Shown in pieces: positions 1 through 5,946 of a DNA stretch of 9,496 nucleotides (position 1 is the stretch's first letter; each line of letters opens with the position of its first letter). The stretch covers positions 1 through 9,496 of the forward strand of contig CAKSJF010000082.1 in the NCBI GenBank assembly GCA_934462945.1, given 5' to 3'. The notes below the pieces were generated by a model. The model was not told the DNA's origin. It saw only the letters and a list, made by a program, of their open reading frames with translations, and ran no database searches. A program made the translations under genes and the position numbers. This stretch comes from an uncultured Clostridia bacterium (GTDB lineage: Bacteria > Bacillota > Clostridia > UBA1381).

Positions 1-2
1 TC

Positions 3-152
3 GGGACAATGATACTTCTGCCCAGCCACAGTCCGAGCGTTAAAAGCGTCGCAGGCAATGGGGGCAGCTCGGTCGGATGGCGGAGAGGTGAAATTCCTAT
101 GGCGTGTTCTTGCAAAACACCGTCTGAAATTGCTTCAAAACAAAGAAAATAA
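3..152 (+). CDS. Possible 3' end of a small ORF, or a structured RNA block; unidentified
   Basis: One frame is open from the left edge and stops at TAA 150-152. It encodes about 49 residues rich in Ser, Gly and Lys (for example SVKSVAGNGGSSVGWRGEIP), with no domain I recognise. The first ~115 bases are about 55% G+C, clearly richer than the AT-rich DNA that follows. The stop codon falls at the foot of a hairpin, as expected at the end of a transcription unit. The composition of the peptide (few hydrophobic residues) and complementary segments such as CCGAGC 33-38 with GCTCGG 67-72 make a non-coding RNA about as plausible as a protein. I cannot assign a function. Confidence 0.25.
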   Translation, partial: GTMILLPSHSPSVKSVAGNGGSSVGWRRGEIPMACSCKTPSEIASKQRK

Positions 153-185
153 GTTGTACCCGTCTTTCGGGACGGGTACGGCTTA
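150..185 (+). terminator. Hairpin, probable terminator
   Basis: There is a perfect 9-bp stem, GTACCCGTC (156-164) with GACGGGTAC (171-179), around a TTTCGG loop. It can be extended outward to about 15 bp with two G-U pairs, down to the TAA at 150-152. Only a weak T-rich stretch (AACTTT) follows, so termination may be partial. It separates the G+C-rich block from the recombinase transcription unit. Confidence 0.5.
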
Positions 186-188
186 ACT

Positions 189-218
189 TTGATATTAGAA
201 ATTAAAGCATTTTATAAG
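189..218 (+). promoter_or_regulatory. Candidate sigma-A promoter for the Spo0E-like/recombinase unit
   Basis: TTGATA (189-194, 5/6 to the -35 consensus) and TATAAG (213-218, 5/6 to the -10 consensus) are 18 bp apart. Transcription would start near 225 and leave a leader of about 90 nt before the TTG start at 316. It is the best sigma-A-like match upstream of the small ORF, but in DNA this AT-rich chance matches are common. Confidence 0.4.
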
Positions 219-227
219 TGCTTTAAT
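201..227 (+). repeat. Operator-like inverted repeat spanning the -10
   Basis: ATTAAAGCA (201-209) and TGCTTTAAT (219-227) are perfect 9-bp inverted arms separated by 9 bp. They flank and overlap the TATAAG candidate -10. No U-run follows, so it is not a typical terminator. The position suits a repressor site, perhaps for an element-encoded regulator outside the window; this role is inferred. Confidence 0.35.
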
Positions 228-315
228 TTGTGGTATTAAAGAAAATTATTACATAAAGAATAATTATTGATTTCAAATCATAGTATTAAACAAACCAAAA
301 AGAGGAGGGATTACT

Positions 316-495
316 TTGAATACAAAATCAAATACGGACAACATCTCTCGTCTTGCACATTTGCTTAATCAAAAGTATATGAACATAATTCTTCATCAAA
401 ATAAAAAAATACCTACATATATGTACGAGCAGGTTAATGAACAGCTATCAAAAAAAATTGACGAGCTTGAAAAGACCTGCTACACTTGTATATAG
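316..495 (+). CDS. Small protein with Spo0E-like (aspartyl-phosphate phosphatase) signature
   Basis: This 59-residue ORF starts at TTG 316 behind a strong ribosome binding site (AGAGGAGGG, 301-309). It has two predicted amphipathic helices joined by a short loop (NKKIPTY). The second helix contains QLSKKIDEL, which fits the [K/Q]-L-S-x-x-[L/I]-D-x-L pattern of Spo0E-type phosphatases, where the SxxxD motif is needed to dephosphorylate Spo0A~P. Length and layout also fit that family (about 50-85 residues). The similarity is short, so the assignment is tentative; it could be an unrelated small element protein. The ORF ends 16 bp before the recombinase start, so the two are probably co-transcribed. 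The context is notable because the element it belongs to interrupts a sporulation gene. Confidence 0.55.
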   Translation: MNTKSNTDNISRLAHLLNQKYMNIILHQNKKIPTYMYEQVNEQLSKKIDELEKTCYTCI

Positions 496-511
496 AAAGT
501 GGGTGTCATTT

Positions 512-2389
512 ATGGATTTATTAAAAGCAAGACGGCTTTTGGATACGGGTAAAAGTATTTTTGATATTGAGCTTCGGGTGGTTTATTATGCAAGAGTATC
601 TACCGACAGAGATGAGCAGTTAAATTCTCTTGAAAATCAGACAGGCTATTATGAAAATCTTATTAAAACAAACAAGAATTGGACTTTTTCAGGCGGGTAT
701 ATTGATGAAGGAATCAGCGGCACAAGCGTAAATAAGCGTGAAGAATTTTTGAGAATGATTGATGATGGTATGGAAGAAAAATTTGACCTAATCATTACAA
801 AAGAAATCAGCCGATTTTCACGCTCTACGCTTGACAGTATAAAATATACGCAAGACTTGCTGAGCCACGGTGTAGGTGTGTTTTTTCAATCGGATAATAT
901 TAACACATTGTATTCCGATTCGGAGCTTCGTTTAACAATTATGGCTTCTCTCGCACAGGATGAAATGAGAAGATTATCAGAGAGAGTAAAATTCGGAATG
1001 AGGCAAGCCTATGAGAACGGAAAAGTTTTGGGAACCAATAATTTGTATGGTTATAAAAAGCAAGATTGTAAACTCATTGTGGACGAAGAAACAGCACCGT
1101 TTATAAGAGATTTGTTTTCATTATACGCTTCGGGAAAATACGGATTTCGCACAATAACAAGAAAATTAACTGAAATGGGATACAGAAATCAGCAAGGGAA
1201 AGAATTAAATCCGGGAACATTAAAACAGATATTGATAAACCCGAAATACAAAGGGTATTATCACGGCAGACTTACCGAAAGCAATAATTATCGAGATAAA
1301 AAAAGTATAAAGTTACCGGAATCAGATCATTTGCTTTACAAAGATGAGGATATTCCTGCAATCGTCAGTGAGGAACTGTGGGAACGTGCAAATAGTATTT
1401 TGAAGGAACGAGAAATTAAATACAAGAAAAAAAGCAGCGGAACACAAAGTCGGTTCCCGTACAGCGGTAAAATCAAATGTGAGGAACACGGCACATTTTA
1501 TTATCGAAAGATGTGGAAAGACAGAAAAGTACCGCAGGAAGGTTGGTGCTGCAAGGTTTACCTCGCCAAAGGCAGAAAGGAATGTAAATCGCCGCATTTA
1601 TACACTCGTGATTTAGATGCTATCCTCGCTAAAATCGGCGAGGATATTCTTGAAAATAAGGAAAAGTATCAGTCTGACATAGACGAGCTTCTCTCAATGT
1701 ATGCACAAACAACTCCGACAAGGGTTGACTTTGCCGGTGATATAAAAAAGCTATCCTCAGATATGGCAAAAATCGGAGCAAAGAAAGATAAAATTCTTGA
1801 GCTTTATACTGATGATGACATCTCAAAAGAGGAGTATCTTGAAACAAAAAACAAACTAAATTCCGAGCTTGAAAAAATATCACAAAAAATTGAAACGTTA
1901 AAAAAAGAGCAAGCAGATTCAAATGAGCAGACCGCACTTTTACAAACGGTGCAAAAGGAGTTAAACGACATACAAAAAAGCAAACAATCCGCATTGGAGG
2001 TTGCTCAAAATATGTTAAAGGAAATCACCGTACTTCGGGAAAGCACCGAGAAATGTGTTAAAATACGCATAGATATGAAGTTCCCGAAGACTGAACAGGT
2101 AAGCATAATTAAGCCCTTCATTTTGTATAGTGATACAGAAGTTAGTCCGATTGTGGGGACAGAGAAGCAGTCGGAGGAATTAGTGCAATACCTGATGGAG
2201 GAATTTGAAACAGATCCCTCGAAGATCTGGGAATCCAACATTTTTGGAAAATCGTTGTACGAATTGGTGAACGAAGGACTGCACAACAAGCTATCCCGCA
2301 TGCCGGACGATGCGCGCTTTAAATTACAGGAGACACTCCAGCGGATTATTAACGAGGGAAGCGGTGGGCTAATTTGTATCATTCTGTAA
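512..2389 (+). CDS. Large serine recombinase fused in frame to the SpoIVA C-terminus
   Basis: This is a site-specific recombinase that integrates or excises the mobile element. Of 625 residues, about 1-541 are recombinase. The resolvase-type catalytic domain (about 22-165) has YYARVSTDRDEQ with catalytic Ser30, and ISRFSRS at 99-105. A recombinase domain follows (about 175-300). A zinc-ribbon region (about 318-360) has Cys323, His326, Cys346/347 and Cys358, and a long coiled coil covers about 405-510. Residues from about 542 onward are SpoIVA, not recombinase. I chose ATG 512 because it follows the small upstream ORF, has a weak AAGTGGG site, and gives the MDLLKARRLL...-type N-terminus usual in this recombinase group. 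An in-frame ATG at 437 would overlap the upstream ORF by 59 bp and add 25 residues unlike the family. The gene is AT-rich compared with the genes after 2150, which fits transfer. After excision the frame would continue into the element's other end and acquire a different C-terminus. Confidence 0.92.
   Translation: MDLLKARRLLDTGKSIFDIELRVVYYARVSTDRDEQLNSLENQTGYYENLIKTNKNWTFSGGYIDEGISGTSVNKREEFLRMIDDGMEEKFDLIITKEISRFSRSTLDSIKYTQDLLSHGVGVFFQSDNINTLYSDSELRLTIMASLAQDEMRRLSERVKFGMRQAYENGKVLGTNNLYGYKKQDCKLIVDEETAPFIRDLFSLYASGKYGFRTITRKLTEMGYRNQQGKELNPGTLKQILINPKYKGYYHGRLTESNNYRDKKSIKLPESDHLLYKDEDIPAIVSEELWERANSILKEREIKYKKKSSGTQSRFPYSGKIKCEEHGTFYYRKMWKDRKVPQEGWCCKVYLAKGRKECKSPHLYTRDLDAILAKIGEDILENKEKYQSDIDELLSMYAQTTPTRVDFAGDIKKLSSDMAKIGAKKDKILELYTDDDISKEEYLETKNKLNSELEKISQKIETLKKEQADSNEQTALLQTVQKELNDIQKSKQSALEVAQNMLKEITVLRESTEKCVKIRIDMKFPKTEQVSIIKPFILYSDTEVSPIVGTEKQSEELVQYLMEEFETDPSKIWESNIFGKSLYELVNEGLHNKLSRMPDDARFKLQETLQRIINEGSGGLICIIL
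2124..2137 (+). other. Candidate attR core at the element/spoIVA junction
   Basis: TGTAT (2124-2128) and ATACA (2133-2137) form a perfect 5-bp inverted repeat around AGTG, centred on the GT at 2130-2131. Serine recombinase attachment sites are typically imperfect palindromes around a 2-bp crossover. The centre lies just before the codons where SpoIVA similarity begins (DTEVSPIVG). The left end of the element is needed to confirm which bases are shared. Confidence 0.35.
2132..2389 (+). pseudogene. spoIVA: 3' segment of spoIVA (stage IV sporulation protein A), separated from its 5' part by the element
   Basis: These ~85 codons encode the conserved SpoIVA C-terminus. Recognisable stretches are SPIVGTEKQSEELV, IWESNIFGKSL, EGLHNKL and the terminal INEGSGGLICIIL. 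SpoIVA is a mother-cell ATPase of about 490 residues that polymerises on the forespore under the coat. Its C-terminal region is the part that associates with the forespore membrane through SpoVM. There is no start codon or ribosome binding site here: the segment is the tail of the recombinase frame. The rest of the gene should lie to the left, beyond the element. I infer a skin-like split gene that precise excision would restore. Without the left end a decayed remnant with another spoIVA copy elsewhere is possible, although the tail itself looks intact and under constraint. The start given is approximate. Confidence 0.9.
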
Positions 2390-3069
2390 AAAGGCTTCTT
2401 CTTCCCCTTGCCGCCGCACTCTGTATCTCCGGCTGTTCGGGCGGAAATGTGCGGATGCATGTGCAGGAGACAGCTTACGAAACCGACAATGTGCTCGTTA
2501 GCATAGAATGTCCGCAGTTTTCTATTCCGCACGGTCAGGCATACGAGGATGAAATCAACCAGCAGTGCATTGACGAGATGGATTCCTGCCTGCGGGAATT
2601 TGAAAAAATCAGTCAAACCCAGCATCCGGAGCAGGAAAAATGTCAGCTCCGGACGCAGGCACGGCTGACCTATGGAAACAACGGCTTATTAAGCTTTTAT
2701 ACCGAACGATATGTCTTTACCGAGGGCGTACACGGAAGCAAAACAAGATCTGCCAGGACATTCGACCTGAACCAAAAAAAGCAGCTGACACTTGCAGATT
2801 TATTTGCAAATGAAAGCTACCGTACGCTTTTAAATCAGTTAGTGGCTGAAATTCTGCGCAAGAATCCGGAGGACTACCACGATCTTTGGGAAAATCCGGT
2901 GATCGGGAATCTGCACGAAACCTGCTTTTACCTTTCGGAAAAAGGTTTGGTACTCTATTTTCCTCCCTATGAGTTATCCTATTATGCACGCGGTTTCGTA
3001 GAATTCACGATTCCCTATTCATCCATTGCATCCTATCTTAAACCAGATTATCGAATCCTATTCGATTAA
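2374..3069 (+). CDS. DUF4163/DUF3298 (RsiV/PdaC-like) lipoprotein
   Basis: This 231-residue predicted lipoprotein is exported and anchored outside the membrane. Its signal peptide (VKRLLLPLAAALCISGC) ends in a lipobox with Cys21. A DUF4163-like region (about 35-125) includes the TEGVHGSKTRSARTFDL motif, equivalent to the family's GGAHG motif. A DUF3298-like domain follows (about 138-225) with LTLADLF and YFPPYELSYYARG. RsiV, an anti-sigma factor that binds lysozyme, carries this domain, but no cytoplasmic anti-sigma part or transmembrane helix other than the signal is present, so that role is not implied. The start is TTG 2374, the only one that keeps the signal peptide. It overlaps the end of spoIVA by 16 bp, with a GGTGGG sequence upstream, so translation is probably coupled to spoIVA. 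Its precise function is unknown. Confidence 0.85.
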   Translation: MYHSVKRLLLPLAAALCISGCSGGNVRMHVQETAYETDNVLVSIECPQFSIPHGQAYEDEINQQCIDEMDSCLREFEKISQTQHPEQEKCQLRTQARLTYGNNGLLSFYTERYVFTEGVHGSKTRSARTFDLNQKKQLTLADLFANESYRTLLNQLVAEILRKNPEDYHDLWENPVIGNLHETCFYLSEKGLVLYFPPYELSYYARGFVEFTIPYSSIASYLKPDYRILFD

Positions 3070-3103
3070 AAAATGCGCGGAAATCCGCGCATTTTTTAAT
3101 CGA
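3062..3103. terminator. Bidirectional terminator between convergent genes
   Basis: Two 19-bp arms (3062-3080 and 3085-3103) are perfectly complementary around a 4-base loop (AAAT). The G+C core is TGCGCGG/CCGCGCA, flanked by A6 on one side and T6 on the other, so it can act as an intrinsic terminator on both strands. The arms include the GAT-TAA (Asp-stop) codons of both the lipoprotein gene and the convergent isomerase gene. Confidence 0.93.
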
Positions 3104-3920
3104 GTGTTTCCATCCATTCCAAACAATCCAATCCATGTGCAAAAAAGCTTTGCAGGGTTGGATTTGCGGTATAGTTAATTTCAAGCGTCAGTGCTTCGTT
3201 ATCTGCACACGCTTTTAAAACCGGAATTTGTTCCTCCCATTTGATTGTCCCTTGTGTGGGCAGATAATGCTGGTCGTCCGTTCCGTCGTTATTATGTACA
3301 TGCGTGATCTTGAGTCTCTTTCCCACGGTTTGGAGTGCTTTTTTCTGATCATTTCCCATCAGGTTTGCATGTCCGAAATCCCAGCAGATTCCGACATTCG
3401 GAGAGGAAAAATGATCGTGAAGAACGCAGAGATCCTCATAATCCGAGGAAAAGAACCGCATCTTCACCAGTCCCGGAAAGATCGGCAGATTTTCAAGCGC
3501 AATTCCTGCATTGACCCTTTGCGCCTCCTCCACCATCGGCTCTAATGCTGTGATGGCATATTCCATCGACCGCCGCGGACTGAAATTATCCGAAACGGCA
3601 GAACGCGGATGATAGGCAACCCAAAACGCACCCAGATCTGCTGTTGCCTTTAAGCAGCGCAGCATTGCCCGATCCATTTCCTCATCGATAATTTCCGCAG
3701 AAATCCGCAGATCATAATACGGAAAATGCGTCTGCACACATTCCAGCTGATATTTGGAAAGCAGCTTTGAAACTCTTAAAATTTCCTTTTCCCAGCCATC
3801 CTGATGAAAACATTTGCTTGACCCGAACCCCATAGAGACATAGCGAAAGCCAGCCGCCGCGGCGCTCTTTAGCGCATATTCAAGGTTTTCATCATGCTGA
3901 ATCTGTACTGCATGTTTCAT
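3096..3920 (-). CDS. Sugar phosphate isomerase/epimerase-like TIM barrel protein
   Basis: This 274-residue protein belongs to the xylose isomerase-like/AP endonuclease 2 TIM-barrel superfamily, whose members isomerise or epimerise sugars using a divalent metal. Likely metal and catalytic residues are Glu143 (IALENLP), Asp181 and His184 (CWDFGHANL), His207/His209 (ITHVHNNDG), His218, and Glu247 (LTLEINY). These occur in the order usual for this superfamily. I chose ATG 3920 because a strong GGAGGAATT lies just upstream; an in-frame start at 3962 would put 14 unrelated residues inside the preceding gene. It starts one base after the stop of the GH36 gene, with its ribosome binding site inside that gene's last codons, so the two are translationally coupled. 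It probably processes a sugar released or modified in the same pathway; the substrate cannot be read from the sequence. Confidence 0.85.
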   Translation of the reverse strand: MKHAVQIQHDENLEYALKSAAAAGFRYVSMGFGSSKCFHQDGWEKEILRVSKLLSKYQLECVQTHFPYYDLRISAEIIDEEMDRAMLRCLKATADLGAFWVAYHPRSAVSDNFSPRRSMEYAITALEPMVEEAQRVNAGIALENLPIFPGLVKMRFFSSDYEDLCVLHDHFSSPNVGICWDFGHANLMGNDQKKALQTVGKRLKITHVHNNDGTDDQHYLPTQGTIKWEEQIPVLKACADNEALTLEINYTANPTLQSFFAHGLDCLEWMETLD

Positions 3921-3921
3921 T

Positions 3922-5793
3922 TTAAAATTCCTCCAATAAAATTTCTGCACATCTAACCTCATGAGAAAGCGGCAGCGTTACGCCCTCCTCCGAAAGCTCT
4001 GCACTGGAAATTTTGAAATTGTCTGCACAGTATTGCTTTTGCTTTGAAAGCTTCGGATAAACCGTCAGTTCCTGCTGATGGCAATTGGTTTCAAAGACCT
4101 GGAGCAGGATTTTGGTTTCCTCCGGATCGGTGTATTGCAGAACAGTCAGCGTATCATTTGCAATCAGAATCCGGCAGGTGCAGTTCAGATAAAACGGACG
4201 CAGGCGCTTAAAACGGTCAATGATATTCTTTAACTGCTCCTGTTCCTCCTCCGAAAGCGTTGCCAGATTACAGGTCATGCCCAACGGTCCTCCGGAAAGG
4301 AAGCCCTGCATATATGCCATATCTACACTCTCAACAATTTTCCAGGTCGGTCCGCAAACTGTCAGAAGCCGGCGGTCGCTTTGGGCATATACCCGGATAA
4401 AATCGCTGATCCCATTCACTGCACCCCAGCGTTCCAGACGGTTCGGCGGCAGACGCAGCATGGTTTCCCGGTAAATCTTCATACCGTAGTATGGGTTCTG
4501 ATTATCGCTAAACCAGGTGCTGTCCATGGTTCTGCAATGCTCTAAATCCATCCGGAATCCGCCGGACGCACAGTTCTCCAGATAAATCTCCGGGAAAGCC
4601 TGGCGGATTTCCTGCAAGAATTTTCTGTGTCCCTCATGATAACGGTAATATGCCGTGCCGCGCTTATCGTAAGGGCAATTGGCATTAAAGTCAAACTTGA
4701 TAAAGGAAACGTCATATTGTTTCACCAAGCCAAGAACAATCTCTAAAATATATGCCCTTGCCTCCGGGTTTGCATAGTCTACAAAATAATCGTTCTGGTG
4801 TTTGAAATAATAGTCCGGATGTGCTAAAACTCCGTCCGTTCCGCCCAGTGCGCGCTCTGCCTCAATCCAAAGTCCAAACTTCATGCCCAGACTCCGGACA
4901 AGATCTGCAAATTCGCGCAGTCTGCCGCAGAATGCTCCGGTCTGATTTTCTTTCCATTCTCCGATCGCATCCGACCATGCCTTGCCGTCGCCAAACCATC
5001 CGGCATCCACCACAAAATACTCAAACCCGAGCCGTGCGGCAATTTTCGCCTGATCTGCAAACAGATCAAAGCTGACCTCATCAAAGTTTAAAAACCAGCT
5101 GTTGTAAATTACCGGCAGCTGTTTTTTCGGATAGGTCATATTCCAATACTGGTGCAGCTTGGTGCATCCCATATCTGTTTTGGAATCGAAATCAAAGAAG
5201 ATGATTTCCGGAAGTGTGACCGTTTCGCCCGGTGCAACCGAAAGCGCAAGCCGTTCGTCCAGAATGCCTGCTTCCACCACAACCACATGATCGGTCATCG
5301 TAGATGCCGCTTTTTTTGCACTCATTTTCCAGGATGCATTTGCAATCAGATGGAATGCCACACCGCGCCCGGTGTTTTCATCCCACAAGCCCAGCATCGG
5401 CGTTCCCTCCTGCGCCGTCCGCACGCCCGCATTTTCCACCGAAATGGAGGTTTTTAAGGTCTGCCATGCGCCCTGGCTTTCGTTACACCAGTTAGAAAAC
5501 TGTGTGTACACCTGTGCATTGTCCGTTACAAAGGAAAACCGCGCATAATACCGGTTCAACACGATCGGCTCGTCAGAAAGGTTTGTGAAGAAGTCCCGGC
5601 GCACATACACACCGTTTTGCTTTTCAAGCTGCATTTCTGCACGGAAATCAGACGTTTCTGCAATGACAGAATTGCCCTCTTTCCGGATATTCTCCCCCTC
5701 GCTTCCGTCTATCATGCCTTTGCTGCAAATCAAATCAAAGCAGCCTGCTTGATGGCAAAAGCCTGCTGATTCAAATAATTTCTCAATTTTCAT
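3922..5793 (-). CDS. GH36-family alpha-galactosidase-like glycoside hydrolase
   Basis: This 623-residue predicted cytoplasmic enzyme has no signal peptide. It has an N-terminal beta-sandwich region (about 1-220), a catalytic (beta/alpha)8 barrel (about 225-530) and a C-terminal beta domain. GH36/clan GH-D landmarks are NSWFLNFDEV (231-240), VVDAGWFGDG (261-270, Asp263), GLWIEAE (307-313), FIKFDFN with the predicted nucleophile Asp368, ENCASGGFRMD (406-416), and TWFSDNQ with predicted acid/base Asp430. Retaining hydrolysis of terminal alpha-galactosides is the family reaction. It is about 100 residues shorter than classical ~730-residue GH36 enzymes and has FSDNQNP in place of the common TSDNTD, so a different substrate is possible. 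ATG 5793 has a GGAGGGA site 8 bp upstream. It is the first gene of a two-gene operon beside a divergent AraC regulator. No transporter is adjacent. Confidence 0.88.
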   Translation of the reverse strand: MKIEKLFESAGFCHQAGCFDLICSKGMIDGSEGENIRKEGNSVIAETSDFRAEMQLEKQNGVYVRRDFFTNLSDEPIVLNRYYARFSFVTDNAQVYTQFSNWCNESQGAWQTLKTSISVENAGVRTAQEGTPMLGLWDENTGRGVAFHLIANASWKMSAKKAASTMTDHVVVVEAGILDERLALSVAPGETVTLPEIIFFDFDSKTDMGCTKLHQYWNMTYPKKQLPVIYNSWFLNFDEVSFDLFADQAKIAARLGFEYFVVDAGWFGDGKAWSDAIGEWKENQTGAFCGRLREFADLVRSLGMKFGLWIEAERALGGTDGVLAHPDYYFKHQNDYFVDYANPEARAYILEIVLGLVKQYDVSFIKFDFNANCPYDKRGTAYYRYHEGHRKFLQEIRQAFPEIYLENCASGGFRMDLEHCRTMDSTWFSDNQNPYYGMKIYRETMLRLPPNRLERWGAVNGISDFIRVYAQSDRRLLTVCGPTWKIVESVDMAYMQGFLSGGPLGMTCNLATLSEEEQEQLKNIIDRFKRLRPFYLNCTCRILIANDTLTVLQYTDPEETKILLQVFETNCHQQELTVYPKLSKQKQYCADNFKISSAELSEEGVTLPLSHEVRCAEILLEEF

Positions 5794-5825
5794 AGTCTTG
5801 CTCCCTCCGCATAGATTTCCCTTTC

Positions 5826-5854
5826 ATTATAACGGAATCCCTCTAAAAAGAAAA
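5826..5854 (-). promoter_or_regulatory. Promoter of the GH36 operon, weak -35
   Basis: On the minus strand a perfect TATAAT (5826-5831) is preceded at 17 bp by TTTTCT (5849-5854), a poor -35. A strong -10 with a poor -35 is typical of activator-dependent promoters, which suits the divergent AraC-type gene. Transcription would start about 25 bp before the start codon. Confidence 0.6.
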
Positions 5855-5870
5855 GGCTTTTTTGTACGCA

Positions 5871-5914
5871 AAAACTGCACTTTTGTCCTTTTTCATTGAC
5901 AAATGTGCAGTTTT
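5871..5914. promoter_or_regulatory. Inverted-repeat operator in the divergent intergenic region
   Basis: AAAACTGCAC (5871-5880) and GTGCAGTTTT (5905-5914) are perfect 10-bp inverted arms whose centres are 34 bp apart, close to three helical turns. One arm lies upstream of the GH36 promoter. The other falls in the spacer of the regulator's own promoter. It is a good candidate site for the adjacent AraC protein to activate the operon and repress itself. The assignment rests on position and symmetry only. Confidence 0.6.
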
Positions 5915-5924
5915 CTGATACAGT
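5896..5924 (+). promoter_or_regulatory. Consensus promoter of the AraC-type regulator
   Basis: A perfect TTGACA (5896-5901) and TACAGT (5919-5924, 4/6) are separated by 17 bp. The right arm of the intergenic inverted repeat lies between the two hexamers, so bound protein there would block the polymerase. The start codon is 22 bp downstream of the -10. Confidence 0.7.
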
Positions 5925-5946
5925 ATTCTTATGGGAGGGAGTACAC

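Noticed and set aside
437..511. N-terminal extension of the recombinase from ATG 437
   Set aside because: It overlaps the small upstream ORF, lacks a convincing ribosome binding site, and its 25 residues precede the family-typical N-terminus that begins at ATG 512.
1322..2625. Long minus-strand frames of 91, 121 and 206 codons opposite the recombinase and spoIVA
   Set aside because: They are antisense to a gene with clear domains, show no recognisable domain, and have no start context. They are shadows of codon bias.
2374..3069. RsiV-type anti-sigma factor
   Set aside because: The DUF3298 part is similar, but the protein is a lipoprotein with no cytoplasmic sigma-binding segment and no adjacent ECF sigma gene.
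3921..3962. Start of the TIM-barrel protein at 3962
   Set aside because: It would lie within the GH36 gene. A strong GGAGG site sits just before ATG 3920, and the extra 14 residues are not family-like.
4220..5495. Plus-strand frames of 63-101 codons opposite the GH36 gene
   Set aside because: They overlap a well-supported enzyme gene and have basic, low-information translations and no ribosome binding sites.
5896..5946. Start of the AraC regulator at TTG 5896
   Set aside because: This TTG is part of the consensus -35 box TTGACA, and ATG 5947 has a proper ribosome binding site.
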